Below are positions 9,526 through 19,468 of a DNA stretch of 64,000 nt, one piece after another (positions within the stretch are counted from its first letter, which is position 1; each line of letters begins with the position of its first letter). A model generated the notes under the pieces. That model was not told the DNA's origin and searched no databases. It saw nothing but the letters and a program-made list of their open reading frames with translations. The position numbers and the translations under genes are program-made. Source of the DNA: Bradyrhizobium cajani (GTDB lineage Bacteria; Pseudomonadota; Alphaproteobacteria; Rhizobiales; Xanthobacteraceae); the NCBI RefSeq assembly GCF_009759665.1, contig NZ_WQNE01000001.1, forward strand, positions 310,001 through 374,000. The letters run 5' to 3'.

Positions 9526-10410
9526 ATGAAGAAGCTCGCGGCCGCGCTGTGCGCGCTGGCATTGTTCGCAACTGGAGCACAGGCGCAGACCCTCAAGGAT
9601 TTCCTGGCAACGGTCATGCAGAAGTGGACGGCGCCGTTCGAACCGTTCCAGCTGATCGGCAACATCTATTATGTCGGTACCGACGGTATCGCTGTCTACG
9701 TCATCAAGACATCGCAGGGCCTGATCCTGATGGATACGGCGATGACCCAGTCGACCGGCATGATCAAGGACGACATCGCAAAGCTTGGCTTCAAGGTTTC
9801 CGACATCAAATACATCCTCAACACGCACGCGCATCTCGACCACACCGGTGGCTTCGCCGAGATCAAGAAGGAGACCGGCGCACAGCTCGTCGCCGGCGAG
9901 CGCGACAGGCCGCTGCTGGAGGGCGGCTACTATCCCGGCGACGAGAAGAACGGGGACCTCACCTTCCCCGCCGTGAAGGTCGACCGCACTGTGAAGGAAG
10001 GCGACAAGGTCACGCTCGGCGACACCACGCTGACGGCGCATGCGACGCCCGGCCATTCGCCGGGCTGTACGAGCTGGGAGATGACCGTCAAGGACGGTGG
10101 CCAGGACCGCGAGGTGCTGTTCTTCTGTAGCGGCACAGTGGCGCTGAACCGGCTGGTCGGCCAGCCGACTTATCCCGGCATCGTCGACGACTACCGCGCG
10201 ACCTTCGCCAAGGCCAAGGCGATGAAGATCGACGTGCTGCTCGGGCCGCATCCGGAAGTCTATGGCATGCAGGCCAAGCGCGCGCAGATGAAGGTTGGTG
10301 CGCCGAATCCATTCGTCAAGCCGGGCGAGCTCGCAGCCTACGCGAGCGGACTGTCGGATGAATTCGACAAGCAACTCGCCAAGCAGACCGCAGCGCTGGA
10401 GAAGAAGTAG
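9526..10410 (+). CDS. Subclass B3 metallo-beta-lactamase, BJP-1-like
   Basis: A 294-aa zinc hydrolase with a signal peptide (MKKLAAALCALALF.., ending AQAQ), so periplasmic. The metal motif is H-A-H-L-D-H in ILNTHAHLDHTGG, the HxHxDH box of MBL-fold enzymes. A further ligand His lies in TPGHSPGCTSW, and GPHPEVYG matches the C-terminal ligand region. The order WTAPFEPFQLI, YYVGTDGIAVYVI, then LILMDTAMTQSTGMI agrees closely with my memory of BJP-1, the B3 beta-lactamase of Bradyrhizobium. The ATG at 9526 has GGGAGG seven bases upstream. It stands alone without a regulator gene. Beta-lactam hydrolysis is likely by family but cannot be proved from sequence. Confidence 0.88.
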   Translation: MKKLAAALCALALFATGAQAQTLKDFLATVMQKWTAPFEPFQLIGNIYYVGTDGIAVYVIKTSQGLILMDTAMTQSTGMIKDDIAKLGFKVSDIKYILNTHAHLDHTGGFAEIKKETGAQLVAGERDRPLLEGGYYPGDEKNGDLTFPAVKVDRTVKEGDKVTLGDTTLTAHATPGHSPGCTSWEMTVKDGGQDREVLFFCSGTVALNRLVGQPTYPGIVDDYRATFAKAKAMKIDVLLGPHPEVYGMQAKRAQMKVGAPNPFVKPGELAAYASGLSDEFDKQLAKQTAALEKK

Positions 10411-10428
10411 CGGCATCACGCGATGCGC

Positions 10429-10457
10429 TTCACCTCTCCTCGACGAGGAGAGGTGAA
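10429..10457. repeat. Inverted repeat after the beta-lactamase gene
   Basis: TTCACCTCTCCT and AGGAGAGGTGAA form a perfect 12-bp stem with a 5-base loop, 18 bases past the stop. There is no T-run after it, so it is either a factor-assisted terminator or one of the short extragenic repeats of this genome. The rest of the 10411-10724 gap shows no gene. Confidence 0.6.
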
Positions 10458-10724
10458 CGCAGCGACCGGTGCCGCCGACGTGCGGCAATGCGCAGCGCCG
10501 ATATGCATGGTTAGCAGGACGTAGCCGCAAGCGGCCCGACAGCGCCGAAACACCCGACTCGGCCGCCGCGTATCCTTAACGGAGCCTCACCAATGCACGT
10601 GGCCGGTAAACGCCGCAGCAGCGTGCAACCTGCGCTGGCTTTGCGCCCGGAACCCACCTAACGCGACCTTTACCCCCTCCGTGCAAGATCGCCCGGTTTT
10701 GAAGGGACCAGGGCTCGTATTGCA

Positions 10725-12734
10725 ATGCCTGCTGCCGATTTGAAATCCCACCTCGCCGCCGCAATGCGGCTGTTTCGCGTGCCGGCCGACAACCCGGACC
10801 TGACGCGCGCGCAGTTCGACGCCTTCTCCAAGCAGGTCCCGCTGCTCTACTTCATCCTCATGAGCAACACGATCGCTGTTGCCTATACCTATGTGAACGT
10901 GGCGCCTGACTGGCTGACGATGGTGGTGCCGGGCGTCCTCACCGTGCTCGCAGGCTTGCGCACATTCTGGTGGCTGCACCAGCGTCACCTGGTGCGCAGC
11001 GACGCCGATATCCTGCGCAATCTGCGCGCCACCAACTGGCTGACGCTGCCGATCGGCGCCGGCTTCACCGCCTGGTCGTTCGCGCTCTACCCTTACGGCG
11101 ATCCCTTCGCCAAGAGCCAGGTCGCCTTCTACATGGCGGTGACCGTGATCGGCTGCATCTTCTCGCTGATGCACCTGCGCTCCGCGGCGCTGATCGTGAC
11201 GCTCGTCGTCGACGTGCCCTATGTGCTGTTCTTCTGGGCCACCGGCGAGCCGACGCTGAAGGCGATCGCGGTCAACAACCTGCTGGTTTCAGGCGCGATG
11301 GTGACGGTGCTGTTCATCTATTATCGCGACTTCGCCGATCTCGTCGCCAGCCGCAAGTCCCTGCTGGCACAGCAGGCGGCGACCCAGGCGCTCTCGGACG
11401 AGAACTTCCGCCTCGCCAATCTCGATTCCCTCACCGAACTGCCGAACCGCCGCCGCTTCTTCGCCGAGCTGTCGAGCGCCTTCGCCGACGCCGAGCGCAG
11501 GAAGGTTCGCGTCGCGGTCGGAATCATCGACCTCGACGGCTTCAAGCCGATCAACGACAATTACGGTCACTCGGTCGGCGACCGTGTCCTGATCGAGGCT
11601 GGACACCGCATCCGCGAGATCTGCGAAGGCTTCGGCCCGCAGCGCGTCGAGTTCGCCCGGCTCGGCGGCGATGAGTTCGGCCTGGTCGTTTGCGGCGACC
11701 TGGACGAGGCGGATCTGACGCGACTTGGCGAACGCATCTGCGATCAGATCAAGCTGCCCTACCAGCTCGACACCGCCCATACCGGACTGTCCTGCTCGAC
11801 CGGCTTCGCGCTGTTCCCGGACTCCGCGACGACATCGGAGGCGCTCTATGAATGCGCCGATTATTCGCTCTATCACGCCAAGCGTCACCTGCGCGGCCGC
11901 ACCGTGATCTTCTCGAGCGAGCTCGAGGCCGAGATCCGCAGCCGCGGCGTCATCGAAAACCTGCTCCGCACCGCCGATTTCGGCACCGAGATGGACCTGG
12001 TGTTCCAGCCGATCGTGGACGCCATGAGCGAGCACACCGCCGGCTTCGAGGTCCTGGCACGCTGGCACAGCCCGCGCCTCGGGCTGGTTTCGCCGGCCGA
12101 CTTCATTCCGGCCGCCGAGCGTATCGGCCTGATCAGGCCGCTGACCCAGGCGCTGCTGGTCCGCGCGCTCGCAACTGCCGGGACCTGGCCCGACCACATC
12201 CGCCTGTCCTTCAACCTCTCCGCCCACGATGTCTGCGCGGCCGAAGGCATTCTGCCGCTGATCACCATCGTCGAGAAGAGCGGGGTGTCGCCGCACCGCA
12301 TCGATTTCGAGATCACCGAGACCGCCGTTACCTTCGACTTCGTGCGCGCACATCAGTCGATCGTGGCATTGAAGGCGATGGGCTGCGGCATTTCACTGGA
12401 TGATTTCGGCACCGGCTATTCCTCGCTGAGCCACGTGCACCGGCTGCCGCTCGACAAGATCAAGGTCGACCGCAGCTTCGTCGCCGACATCAACGAGAAT
12501 CCGGTGAGCCACAAGATCATCAAGTCGCTCACGGGCCTGTGCGACGACATGGAGATCGCCTGCGTCGTCGAGGGCGTCGAGACCCGTGCGCAGCTCGACA
12601 CCCTGCGCCGCCTGGGATGCGACTTCATCCAGGGCTACTATTTCGCCAAGCCCATGCCGGCCGACGCGATTGACGACTATCTGGCGAAGGAAGGCCAGCG
12701 CCTCGACGGCGCCGGGGCCAAGGTCGTGGCCTGA
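10725..12734 (+). CDS. Membrane-bound GGDEF-EAL cyclic-di-GMP enzyme
   Basis: A 669-aa two-domain signalling protein. Residues about 35-200 hold about five to six membrane segments that probably anchor it and may sense something. The GGDEF domain follows with an intact RLGGDEFG at 312-319 and LDSLTELPNRRRFF at its start, so cyclase activity is possible. The EAL domain has EVL (442-444) in place of EAL but keeps the catalytic Glu, and the loop DDFGTGYSSLSHVHRLPLDK and KVDRSFV look complete, so phosphodiesterase activity is also possible. The net direction cannot be told. The end lies 8 bases from the convergent hutU stop. Confidence 0.92.
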   Translation: MPAADLKSHLAAAMRLFRVPADNPDLTRAQFDAFSKQVPLLYFILMSNTIAVAYTYVNVAPDWLTMVVPGVLTVLAGLRTFWWLHQRHLVRSDADILRNLRATNWLTLPIGAGFTAWSFALYPYGDPFAKSQVAFYMAVTVIGCIFSLMHLRSAALIVTLVVDVPYVLFFWATGEPTLKAIAVNNLLVSGAMVTVLFIYYRDFADLVASRKSLLAQQAATQALSDENFRLANLDSLTELPNRRRFFAELSSAFADAERRKVRVAVGIIDLDGFKPINDNYGHSVGDRVLIEAGHRIREICEGFGPQRVEFARLGGDEFGLVVCGDLDEADLTRLGERICDQIKLPYQLDTAHTGLSCSTGFALFPDSATTSEALYECADYSLYHAKRHLRGRTVIFSSELEAEIRSRGVIENLLRTADFGTEMDLVFQPIVDAMSEHTAGFEVLARWHSPRLGLVSPADFIPAAERIGLIRPLTQALLVRALATAGTWPDHIRLSFNLSAHDVCAAEGILPLITIVEKSGVSPHRIDFEITETAVTFDFVRAHQSIVALKAMGCGISLDDFGTGYSSLSHVHRLPLDKIKVDRSFVADINENPVSHKIIKSLTGLCDDMEIACVVEGVETRAQLDTLRRLGCDFIQGYYFAKPMPADAIDDYLAKEGQRLDGAGAKVVA

Positions 12735-12742
12735 CGTCGTAG

Positions 12743-14413
12743 CTACTTCGGCAGGCTTGGCAGATCGAGCCCCTTGTCACGGGCGCAGTCGATCGCGATG
12801 TCGTAACCCGCGTCGGCATGGCGCATGACGCCGCTGGCGGGATCGTTCCAGAGCACGCGCTCGATCCGCTTTGCGGCTTCCGGCGTGCCGTCGGCGACGA
12901 TCACCATGCCGGCGTGCTGCGAATAGCCGATGCCGACGCCGCCGCCATGGTGCAGCGAGACCCAGGTCGCGCCGCTGGCGCAATTGAGCAGCGCGTTGAG
13001 CAGGGGCCAGTCGGACACCGCATCCGATCCGTCCTTCATCGCCTCGGTCTCGCGGTTGGGGCTCGCCACCGAGCCGCTGTCGAGATGATCGCGGCCGATC
13101 ACGATTGGCGCCTTCAATTCGCCGCGCGCCACCATCTCGTTGAAGGCAAGGCCGAGGCGATGGCGATCGCCGAGACCGACCCAGCAGATCCGCGCCGGCA
13201 GGCCCTGGAACTTGATGCGCTGCTTGGCCATGTCGAGCCAGTTGTGCAGATGCCTGTCGTCGGGCATCAGCTCCTTGACCTTGGCGTCGGTCTTGAAGAT
13301 GTCTTCGGGATCGCCCGAGAGCGCGGCCCAGCGGAACGGCCCGACGCCGCGGCAGAACAGCGGACGGATATAGGCGGGCACGAAGCCGGGGAAATCGAAG
13401 GCGTTCTTCAGGCCCATGTCCTGCGCCATCTGGCGGATGTTGTTGCCGTAGTCGAGCGTCGGAATGCCCTGTGCATGGAAATCCAGCATGGCCTGGACAT
13501 GCTCGACCATCGAGGTCTTCGAGGCGCGCTCGACCGCCTTCGGATCGGAGGCGCGCTTCGCTTCCCAATCAGCCAGCGTCCAGCCCTTCGGCAAGTATCC
13601 GTTGATCGGATCATGCGCGCTGGTCTGGTCGGTGACGATGTCGGGCTTGACGCCGCGGCGCACCAGCTCCGGGAAAATCTCCGCGGCATTGCCGAGCAGG
13701 CCAACCGAGACCGCCTTCTTGGTCTTTGCGGCCTCTTCCATGATGGCGAGCGCTTCGTCGAGCGTTGCAGCCTGCCGATCGAGATAGCCGGTGCGCAGCC
13801 GCATCTCGATCCGGCTCGGCTGGCATTCGACCGCGAGCATCGAAGCCCCGGCCATGGTCGCAGCCAGCGGCTGCGCGCCGCCCATGCCGCCGAGGCCGGC
13901 GGTCAAGATCCACTTGCCGGCGAGGCTGCCGCCATAATGGCGACGACCGACCTCGACAAAGGTCTCGTACGTGCCCTGCACGATGCCCTGGCTGCCGATA
14001 TAGATCCAGGAGCCCGCCGTCATCTGGCCGTACATCATCAGGCCCTGGCGATCGAGCTCGTTGAAATGATCGAGCGTCGCCCAATGCGGCACGATGTTGG
14101 AGTTCGCGATCAGCACACGCGGCGCGTCGGCGTGGGTGCGGAACACACCGACCGGCTTGCCGGACTGGACCAGCAGCGTCTGGTCGCCCTCGAGCTTGCG
14201 CAAGGCCGTTGTGATCCGGTCAAAACTCTCCCAGTCACGTGCGGCACGGCCGATGCCGCCATAGACCACGAGCTCGCTCGGGCGCTCGGCGACATCAGGA
14301 TCGAGATTGTTCATCAGCATGCGCAGCGGCGCTTCCGTGAGCCAGCTCTTGGCGCTGATGTCGCTGCCGCGTGGCGCGCGGATGGTGCGGTCATTGTCCA
14401 GTCGGCGGTTCAT
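12743..14413 (-). CDS. hutU: Urocanate hydratase
   Basis: Second enzyme of histidine degradation: adds water to urocanate to give imidazolonepropionate, using tightly bound NAD+ as electrophile. The 556-aa length is normal. The NAD-binding glycine stretch is [16 protein letters not shown], and [30 protein letters not shown] [15 protein letters not shown] and [19 protein letters not shown] are family blocks. The cytoplasmic enzyme is last in the leftward hutI-hutH-hutU transcription unit, 12 bases after the hutH stop. Confidence 0.97.
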   Translation of the reverse strand: MNRRLDNDRTIRAPRGSDISAKSWLTEAPLRMLMNNLDPDVAERPSELVVYGGIGRAARDWESFDRITTALRKLEGDQTLLVQSGKPVGVFRTHADAPRVLIANSNIVPHWATLDHFNELDRQGLMMYGQMTAGSWIYIGSQGIVQGTYETFVEVGRRHYGGSLAGKWILTAGLGGMGGAQPLAATMAGASMLAVECQPSRIEMRLRTGYLDRQAATLDEALAIMEEAAKTKKAVSVGLLGNAAEIFPELVRRGVKPDIVTDQTSAHDPINGYLPKGWTLADWEAKRASDPKAVERASKTSMVEHVQAMLDFHAQGIPTLDYGNNIRQMAQDMGLKNAFDFPGFVPAYIRPLFCRGVGPFRWAALSGDPEDIFKTDAKVKELMPDDRHLHNWLDMAKQRIKFQGLPARICWVGLGDRHRLGLAFNEMVARGELKAPIVIGRDHLDSGSVASPNRETEAMKDGSDAVSDWPLLNALLNCASGATWVSLHHGGGVGIGYSQHAGMVIVADGTPEAAKRIERVLWNDPASGVMRHADAGYDIAIDCARDKGLDLPSLPK

Positions 14414-14425
14414 GCCAGTACCTCT

Positions 14426-15985
14426 TTAGTCAAGTCTCGGAAACGGATCAGATGGAAGCGCCGTGAGCGCCGTGGCCGGCAGCGCATCGGCTTCGACGAG
14501 CGCGGCGGCGCTGGCGAGATCGCCGGCCATGTAGCGGTCGGCGCCGAGCGCGGGCACCTTGTCGCGAAGCGCCGCGATGACGACAGCGAGTGGTGAACTC
14601 GTCGCATGCGGCGCGCGCAGCGTGATGCCCTGCGCTGCGACCAGAAGCTCGATGCCGAGGATCGCGGCAAGATTGTCCGCCATGTCGGACAGACGCCGCG
14701 CGGCGTGCGCGGCCATCGAGACATGGTCTTCCTGGTTGGCGCTGGTCGGCGTCGAATCGATCGAGCAGGCAGCTGCGCGCTGCTTGTTCTCGGCATAGAG
14801 CGCGGCCGCCGTCACCTCGGCGATCATGAAGCCGGAATTGATGCCGGGATCGGGGGTGAGGAACGGCGGCAGGCCGAAATTGAGCGCGGGATCGACCAGC
14901 GTCGCGATGCGCCGCTCGCTGATTGCGCCGATCTCCGACAATGCGAGCGCGATTTGGTCGGCGGCAAAGGCCACCGGCTCCGCATGGAAATTGCCGCCGG
15001 AGACGATCTCACCGGTCTCGACAAGGACGAGCGGATTGTCGGTGACGGCGTTGGCCTCGACGATCAAGCTGCGCGCGGCCTGCGTGATCAGGTCGAGCGC
15101 GGCGCCTGCGACCTGCGGCTGGCAGCGCAGGCAATAGGGATCCTGCACGCGCTCGTCGCCTTCGAGATGCGACAGGCGGATGTCGCTGCCGTCGAGCAGC
15201 GCGGTCAGCGTCGCCGCCGCGGCGATCTGCCCGGCATGGCCGCGCAGCGCCTGGATTTCAGGGCGGAACGGTGCCGTCGAGGCCATCGCCGCATCCACCG
15301 ACAGCGCACCGGTGACGAGCGCAGCACGGGCCAGACGAAATGCGCGCAGCACACCGGCCATGGCGTAGGCGGTTGAGAACTGCGTGCCGTTGATCAGCGC
15401 AAGGCCTTCCTTGGGGCCCAGGGTCAGCGGCGCAATGCCGGCGGCGGCGAGCGCCTCGCTGCCCGACACGATCTTGCCGTCGGCGACCGCCTGCCCCTCG
15501 CCGATCATCACTGCCGTCATGTGCGCAAGCGGGGCGAGATCGCCGGAGGCACCGACCGAGCCCTGCTGCGGCACCAGCGGATAGACGCCCCGCGCCAGCA
15601 TGGCCTGCAGCTGCTCGATCACCTCCCGGCGTACGCCCGAGGCGCCGCGACCGAGCGAGATGATCTTCAGCGCCATCATCAGGCGGACAATCGGCTCCGG
15701 CGTCGCCGCGCCGACGCCGCAGCAATGCGAGACGATGAGGTTGCGCTGGAGCAGCGCGGTCTGATCGGGCGGAATGCGCTTCGAGGCCAGCTTACCGAAG
15801 CCGGTGTTGATGCCATAGACAGGCGTGTCGGCGCGCGCCGCCTTCGCGACGATCTCCGCCGCCGCCTCGACCCGCGGCCAGAACGCGGGATCGAGCACGA
15901 CGGATTGACCTGCAAGCACACGCGCAAGATCGTCGAGGCTGACCGTTCCCGGTTTGACGACGACTGCGGCGCCCTGCTCGATCAT
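14426..15985 (-). CDS. hutH: Histidine ammonia-lyase
   Basis: First step of histidine degradation: non-oxidative deamination to urocanate. The 519-aa protein carries [17 protein letters not shown], whose A146-S147-G148 cyclises to the MIO electrophile. Also visible are [12 protein letters not shown] near residue 60 and [18 protein letters not shown]. The ATG at 15985 overlaps the hutI stop by four bases (ATGA) and has GAGAGG upstream, which supports translational coupling and excludes the longer frame reaching 16081. It is co-transcribed with hutI upstream and hutU downstream. Confidence 0.97.
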   Translation of the reverse strand: MIEQGAAVVVKPGTVSLDDLARVLAGQSVVLDPAFWPRVEAAAEIVAKAARADTPVYGINTGFGKLASKRIPPDQTALLQRNLIVSHCCGVGAATPEPIVRLMMALKIISLGRGASGVRREVIEQLQAMLARGVYPLVPQQGSVGASGDLAPLAHMTAVMIGEGQAVADGKIVSGSEALAAAGIAPLTLGPKEGLALINGTQFSTAYAMAGVLRAFRLARAALVTGALSVDAAMASTAPFRPEIQALRGHAGQIAAAATLTALLDGSDIRLSHLEGDERVQDPYCLRCQPQVAGAALDLITQAARSLIVEANAVTDNPLVLVETGEIVSGGNFHAEPVAFAADQIALALSEIGAISERRIATLVDPALNFGLPPFLTPDPGINSGFMIAEVTAAALYAENKQRAAACSIDSTPTSANQEDHVSMAAHAARRLSDMADNLAAILGIELLVAAQGITLRAPHATSSPLAVVIAALRDKVPALGADRYMAGDLASAAALVEADALPATALTALPSDPFPRLD

Positions 15986-17196
15986 TTTCCTCTCCAGACC
16001 CGGCGGTGCAGCGGATTGAACCCGATGCGGTAGACGAGCTCGGCGGGACGCTCGATGTCCCATATCGCGAGATCGCACCATTTGCCGGCCTCCAGCGTGC
16101 CGGCCTCATCGAGCACGCCAAGCGCCCGCGCGCCTTCGCGCGTGACGCCGGCAAGGCATTCGGCGACCGTCATCCGGAACAGCGTCGCGCCCATGTTCAT
16201 GGCAAGCAGGAGCGATGTCAGCGGTGAGCTGCCGGGATTGCAGTCGGTCGCCAGCGCCATGGGAACGCCGTGCTTGCGGAACGCTTCGACCGGCGGCTTC
16301 TGCGTCTCCCGGATGAAATAGAATGCGCCGGGCAACAGCACGGCTACCGTGCCGGCCCTCGCCATCGCGGCGGCGCCGGCTTCGTCGGTATGCTCCAAAT
16401 GATCGGCTGAAAGCGCCGAGAATTTCGCGGCAAGCGCAGCACCGCCAAGATTCGACAGCTGATCGGCATGGAGCTTGACCGGCAATCCCAACACCCTCGC
16501 CGCCTCGAACACCCGCGCCGTCTGCTCAGCCGAAAACGCGATGCCTTCCATGAAGGCATCGACGGCGTCGGCCAGAGCAGCCTTTGCGACAGCCGGCAAC
16601 ATCTCCTTGCAGACGAGATCGATATAACGGTCCTTGTCGCCGTCCGCCTCGACCGGCAATGCGTGTGCGCCGAGGAAGGACGTGCGGATTGCAACCGGCC
16701 GGTGACGGCCGAGGCTGCGCGCGGCTGAGAGTTGCCGCATCTCGGTCTCGGCGTCGAGGCCATAGCCGGACTTGACCTCGACCGTGGTGACGCCCTCGCC
16801 AATCAGGGCATCGAGCCGCGGCAGCGCGCTCGCGACAAGCTCGGCTTCGCTCGCCTTGCGCGTCGCGGCCACCGTCGAGACGATGCCGCCGCCGGCGCGC
16901 GCGATCTCTTCGTAGCTCGCACCCTTCAGGCGCAGCTCGAACTCATGCGCGCGGTTGCCGCCATAGACGAGATGGGTGTGGCAGTCGACGAGGCCCGGCG
17001 TGATCCAGCGCCCCTCGCAATCGATCCGCTCGATCGCGTCGGCATCCGCCGGGAAGTCCGCCGCTCCGCCCGCATAGAGAATGTGGCCGCCGCGCGCAGC
17101 GATCACGCCACGCTCGATCTCGCCGAGATCGGGACGGTCGGCCCGCATCGTGGCGAGCCGGGCGTTATGCCAGATCCGGTCGAAGCGCTCTGCCAT
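15982..17196 (-). CDS. hutI: Imidazolonepropionase
   Basis: Third enzyme of the pathway: opens the imidazolone ring to give N-formimino-L-glutamate. The 404-aa amidohydrolase has the metal-binding [20 protein letters not shown] and later KLHADQLSN and [12 protein letters not shown], the His ligands of the family, with [11 protein letters not shown] near the C-terminus. The ATG at 17196 is the first gene of the leftward hut operon, 28 bases from the palindromic operator. It overlaps hutH by four bases. Confidence 0.96.
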   Translation of the reverse strand: MAERFDRIWHNARLATMRADRPDLGEIERGVIAARGGHILYAGGAADFPADADAIERIDCEGRWITPGLVDCHTHLVYGGNRAHEFELRLKGASYEEIARAGGGIVSTVAATRKASEAELVASALPRLDALIGEGVTTVEVKSGYGLDAETEMRQLSAARSLGRHRPVAIRTSFLGAHALPVEADGDKDRYIDLVCKEMLPAVAKAALADAVDAFMEGIAFSAEQTARVFEAARVLGLPVKLHADQLSNLGGAALAAKFSALSADHLEHTDEAGAAAMARAGTVAVLLPGAFYFIRETQKPPVEAFRKHGVPMALATDCNPGSSPLTSLLLAMNMGATLFRMTVAECLAGVTREGARALGVLDEAGTLEAGKWCDLAIWDIERPAELVYRIGFNPLHRRVWRGK

Positions 17197-17224
17197 GCAA
17201 CGGTCCCTTCGTGGGATGCTTGAC

Positions 17225-17244
17225 TTATATGTCTAGACATATAA
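17225..17244. promoter_or_regulatory. 20-bp palindrome between hutI and hutF, likely HutC operator
   Basis: TTATATGTCTAGACATATAA is a perfect 20-bp palindrome midway between two divergent hut units, 28 bases before the hutI ATG and 34 before the hutF ATG. GntR/HutC regulators bind AT-rich palindromes and hutC is the second gene of the rightward unit. One site repressing both promoters, relieved by urocanate, is the simplest reading. The palindrome is observed; its use by HutC is inferred. Confidence 0.85.
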
Positions 17245-17278
17245 TCGTGGGGCGGTTCTGTCCAGCCGGCGTGTAATC

Positions 17279-18637
17279 ATGACCCGACTGCATTTCGCCT
17301 CCGCGCTCCTGCCCTCGGGCTGGGCCAATGACGTGCAGGTGGTGATCACCGCCGGCGCGATCGCCGAGGTGACGCCGGGCGTGGCGCCGGCCGCCGACGA
17401 CGAACGCCACAGCATCGCGCTTCCGGGACTGGCGAGCCTGCACAGCCACGCCTTCCAGCGCGGCATGGCGGGGCTGGCGGAACTGCGCGGCGACAGCACC
17501 GACACCTTCTGGACCTGGCGCGAGACGATGTACCGTTTCGCGCTGGCGATGACGCCGGATGACGTTACCGCTGTCGCAACGCTGCTTTATGTCGAGATGC
17601 TCGAGCAGGGTTTTACCCGCGTCGGCGAATTCCATTATCTGCATCACGATCGCGACGGCTCGCACTATGCCGACCTCGGCGAGATGGCTGCGCATATTGC
17701 AGAAGCTGCCGACGCGTCCGGCATTGCGCTGACGTTGCTGCCGAGTTTTTATGCGCATGGCTCCTTCGGCGGCGCCGCACCGCATGACGGCCAGCGCCGC
17801 TTCATCTGCTCGGTCGATCAGTTCGCCGCGTTGATGACCGCCTCGCGCAAGGCGATCGCAGAATTGCCGGGCGCCAATATCGGCATCGCGCCGCACAGTT
17901 TGCGCGCGGTGACACCGGACGAACTCGCGGCGATCGTTCCGCTCGCGGGCGGCGGGCCGGTGCATATTCATGCCGCCGAGCAAGTGAAGGAAGTCGAGGA
18001 TTGCCTCGCCTGGTCGGGCCGGCGGCCGGTGCAATGGCTGCTGGAACACGCGCCGCTCGATCGACGCTGGTGCCTCATTCACGCGACCCACACGACGGAT
18101 GCGGAAGTGAACGCGTTCGCCAGGACCGGCGCGGTCGCGGGTCTCTGCCCCATCACCGAGGCCAGCCTTGGCGACGGCATTTTTCCAGCGCGCGAATTCC
18201 TCGATGCCGGCGGCGCATTCGGCGTCGGTACCGATTCCAACGTGCTGGTCGGCGTCGCCGACGAGTTACGCCAGCTCGAATACGGCCAGCGCCTCAAGCA
18301 TCGCGAGCGCAACGTGCTCTCGGGTGGTGCCGGCGCCTCGACCGGACGCACGCTGTTCGATCATGCGCTTGCGGGCGGTGCTCGGGCGCTGGCGCAGGGC
18401 ACGGTCGGCCTCGCGCCGGGCGCGCGCGCCGATATCGTCACGCTCGACACGGCGCACCCGTCGCTGGCGGGACGACAGCGCGACGCCGCGATCGACGGCT
18501 GGATCTTTGCCGCGGGCAGTGGTGCGATCGATTGCGTCTGGGCCGGCGGCCGCAAGGTCGTCGTAGGCGGGCGGCATCAATCGCGTCAGGTGGCGCGCGA
18601 GCGCTTCAACGCGGCGGTCCGGAGGCTCGTCGCATGA
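17279..18637 (+). CDS. hutF: Formimidoylglutamate deiminase
   Basis: Hydrolyses N-formimino-L-glutamate to N-formyl-L-glutamate and ammonia, the entry to the five-step histidine route. The 452-aa amidohydrolase has LPGLASLHSHAFQRGMAGLA with the HxH metal motif, then HIHAAEQVKEVEDC, CLIHATHTT and FGVGTDSNVLV, the later metal and catalytic blocks. The length fits HutF rather than guanine or chlorohydrolase relatives. It is the first gene of the rightward unit, overlapping hutC by four bases (ATGA). The product needs a deformylase (HutG), which is not in the window. Confidence 0.95.
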   Translation: MTRLHFASALLPSGWANDVQVVITAGAIAEVTPGVAPAADDERHSIALPGLASLHSHAFQRGMAGLAELRGDSTDTFWTWRETMYRFALAMTPDDVTAVATLLYVEMLEQGFTRVGEFHYLHHDRDGSHYADLGEMAAHIAEAADASGIALTLLPSFYAHGSFGGAAPHDGQRRFICSVDQFAALMTASRKAIAELPGANIGIAPHSLRAVTPDELAAIVPLAGGGPVHIHAAEQVKEVEDCLAWSGRRPVQWLLEHAPLDRRWCLIHATHTTDAEVNAFARTGAVAGLCPITEASLGDGIFPAREFLDAGGAFGVGTDSNVLVGVADELRQLEYGQRLKHRERNVLSGGAGASTGRTLFDHALAGGARALAQGTVGLAPGARADIVTLDTAHPSLAGRQRDAAIDGWIFAAGSGAIDCVWAGGRKVVVGGRHQSRQVARERFNAAVRRLVA

Positions 18638-19362
18638 GCCTCGCCACCGATGCGGCCGACAAGCCGACGCTCTACAAGCGCATCCGCGCCGACATCGAGA
18701 AGCGCATCCTGACCGGCGAGTGGCCACCAGGGCATCGCATTCCCTTCGAGCATGAACTGGTCGCCCGCTACGGCTGCTCGCGCATGACGGTGAACAAGGC
18801 GCTGTCGGAGCTCGCACAGGCCGACCTGATCGAGCGGCGGCGGCGTGCCGGCTCCTTCGTGCGCCGGCCGCAGCATCTGTCGGCGGTGCTCAAGATCGCC
18901 GACATCCGTGCCGAGATCACCGCGCTCGGCCGCGCCTACGGCTACGAGCTGATTGGCCGCAAGCTGCGCACCGCGACCGCCGCCGACCGCGACCGTCTCG
19001 GCGTGAAGAAGGCCGGCAAGGTCGTTGCGATCGCCTGCCGGCACAGCGCCGACAACGTGCCCTTCGCCGTCGAGGACAGGCTGATCGATCTGTCGTCCGT
19101 GCCGGATGCGGCGACCGCGGATTTCTCGCGCGAGCCGCCTGGCTCGTGGCTGCTCCATCATGTGCCCTGGACGGAGGCCGAGCATACCATCAGCGCCATC
19201 GTTGCGGACGATCGCGCGGCGGAGGCGCTCGACATCGCCGTCGGCGCGCCCTGCCTCGTGATCGACCGCTATACCTGGCGCAGTGCACGCACGATCACTG
19301 CGGTGCGCCTGCTCTATCCCGGTGACTCTCACCGCCTTGTCGCCCGATTCAAGGGAGGTTGA
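18634..19362 (+). CDS. hutC: Histidine utilisation repressor HutC (GntR family)
   Basis: A 242-aa regulator. The N-terminal GntR winged helix (about 10-75) shows YKRIRADIEKRILTGEWPPG and RYGCSRMTVNKALSELAQAD. The C-terminal UTRA effector domain runs from about 90 to the end, with HxxDxxPxxxEDR-type HSADNVPFAVEDRLID and the VGAPCLVIDRYTW block. In known systems urocanate is the inducer. The ATG overlaps the hutF stop, so enzyme and repressor are made together, giving feedback on the palindrome at 17225-17244. Confidence 0.95.
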   Translation: MSLATDAADKPTLYKRIRADIEKRILTGEWPPGHRIPFEHELVARYGCSRMTVNKALSELAQADLIERRRRAGSFVRRPQHLSAVLKIADIRAEITALGRAYGYELIGRKLRTATAADRDRLGVKKAGKVVAIACRHSADNVPFAVEDRLIDLSSVPDAATADFSREPPGSWLLHHVPWTEAEHTISAIVADDRAAEALDIAVGAPCLVIDRYTWRSARTITAVRLLYPGDSHRLVARFKGG

Positions 19363-19468
19363 GAGGACGATGTCGGCACAAATCGTGCAACGCTTCGGGC
19401 AACGGTCCACAAGGACCGACAATGATCAACAGGACGTCAAACCATCGATCGGCAAGAGGACGACAATC

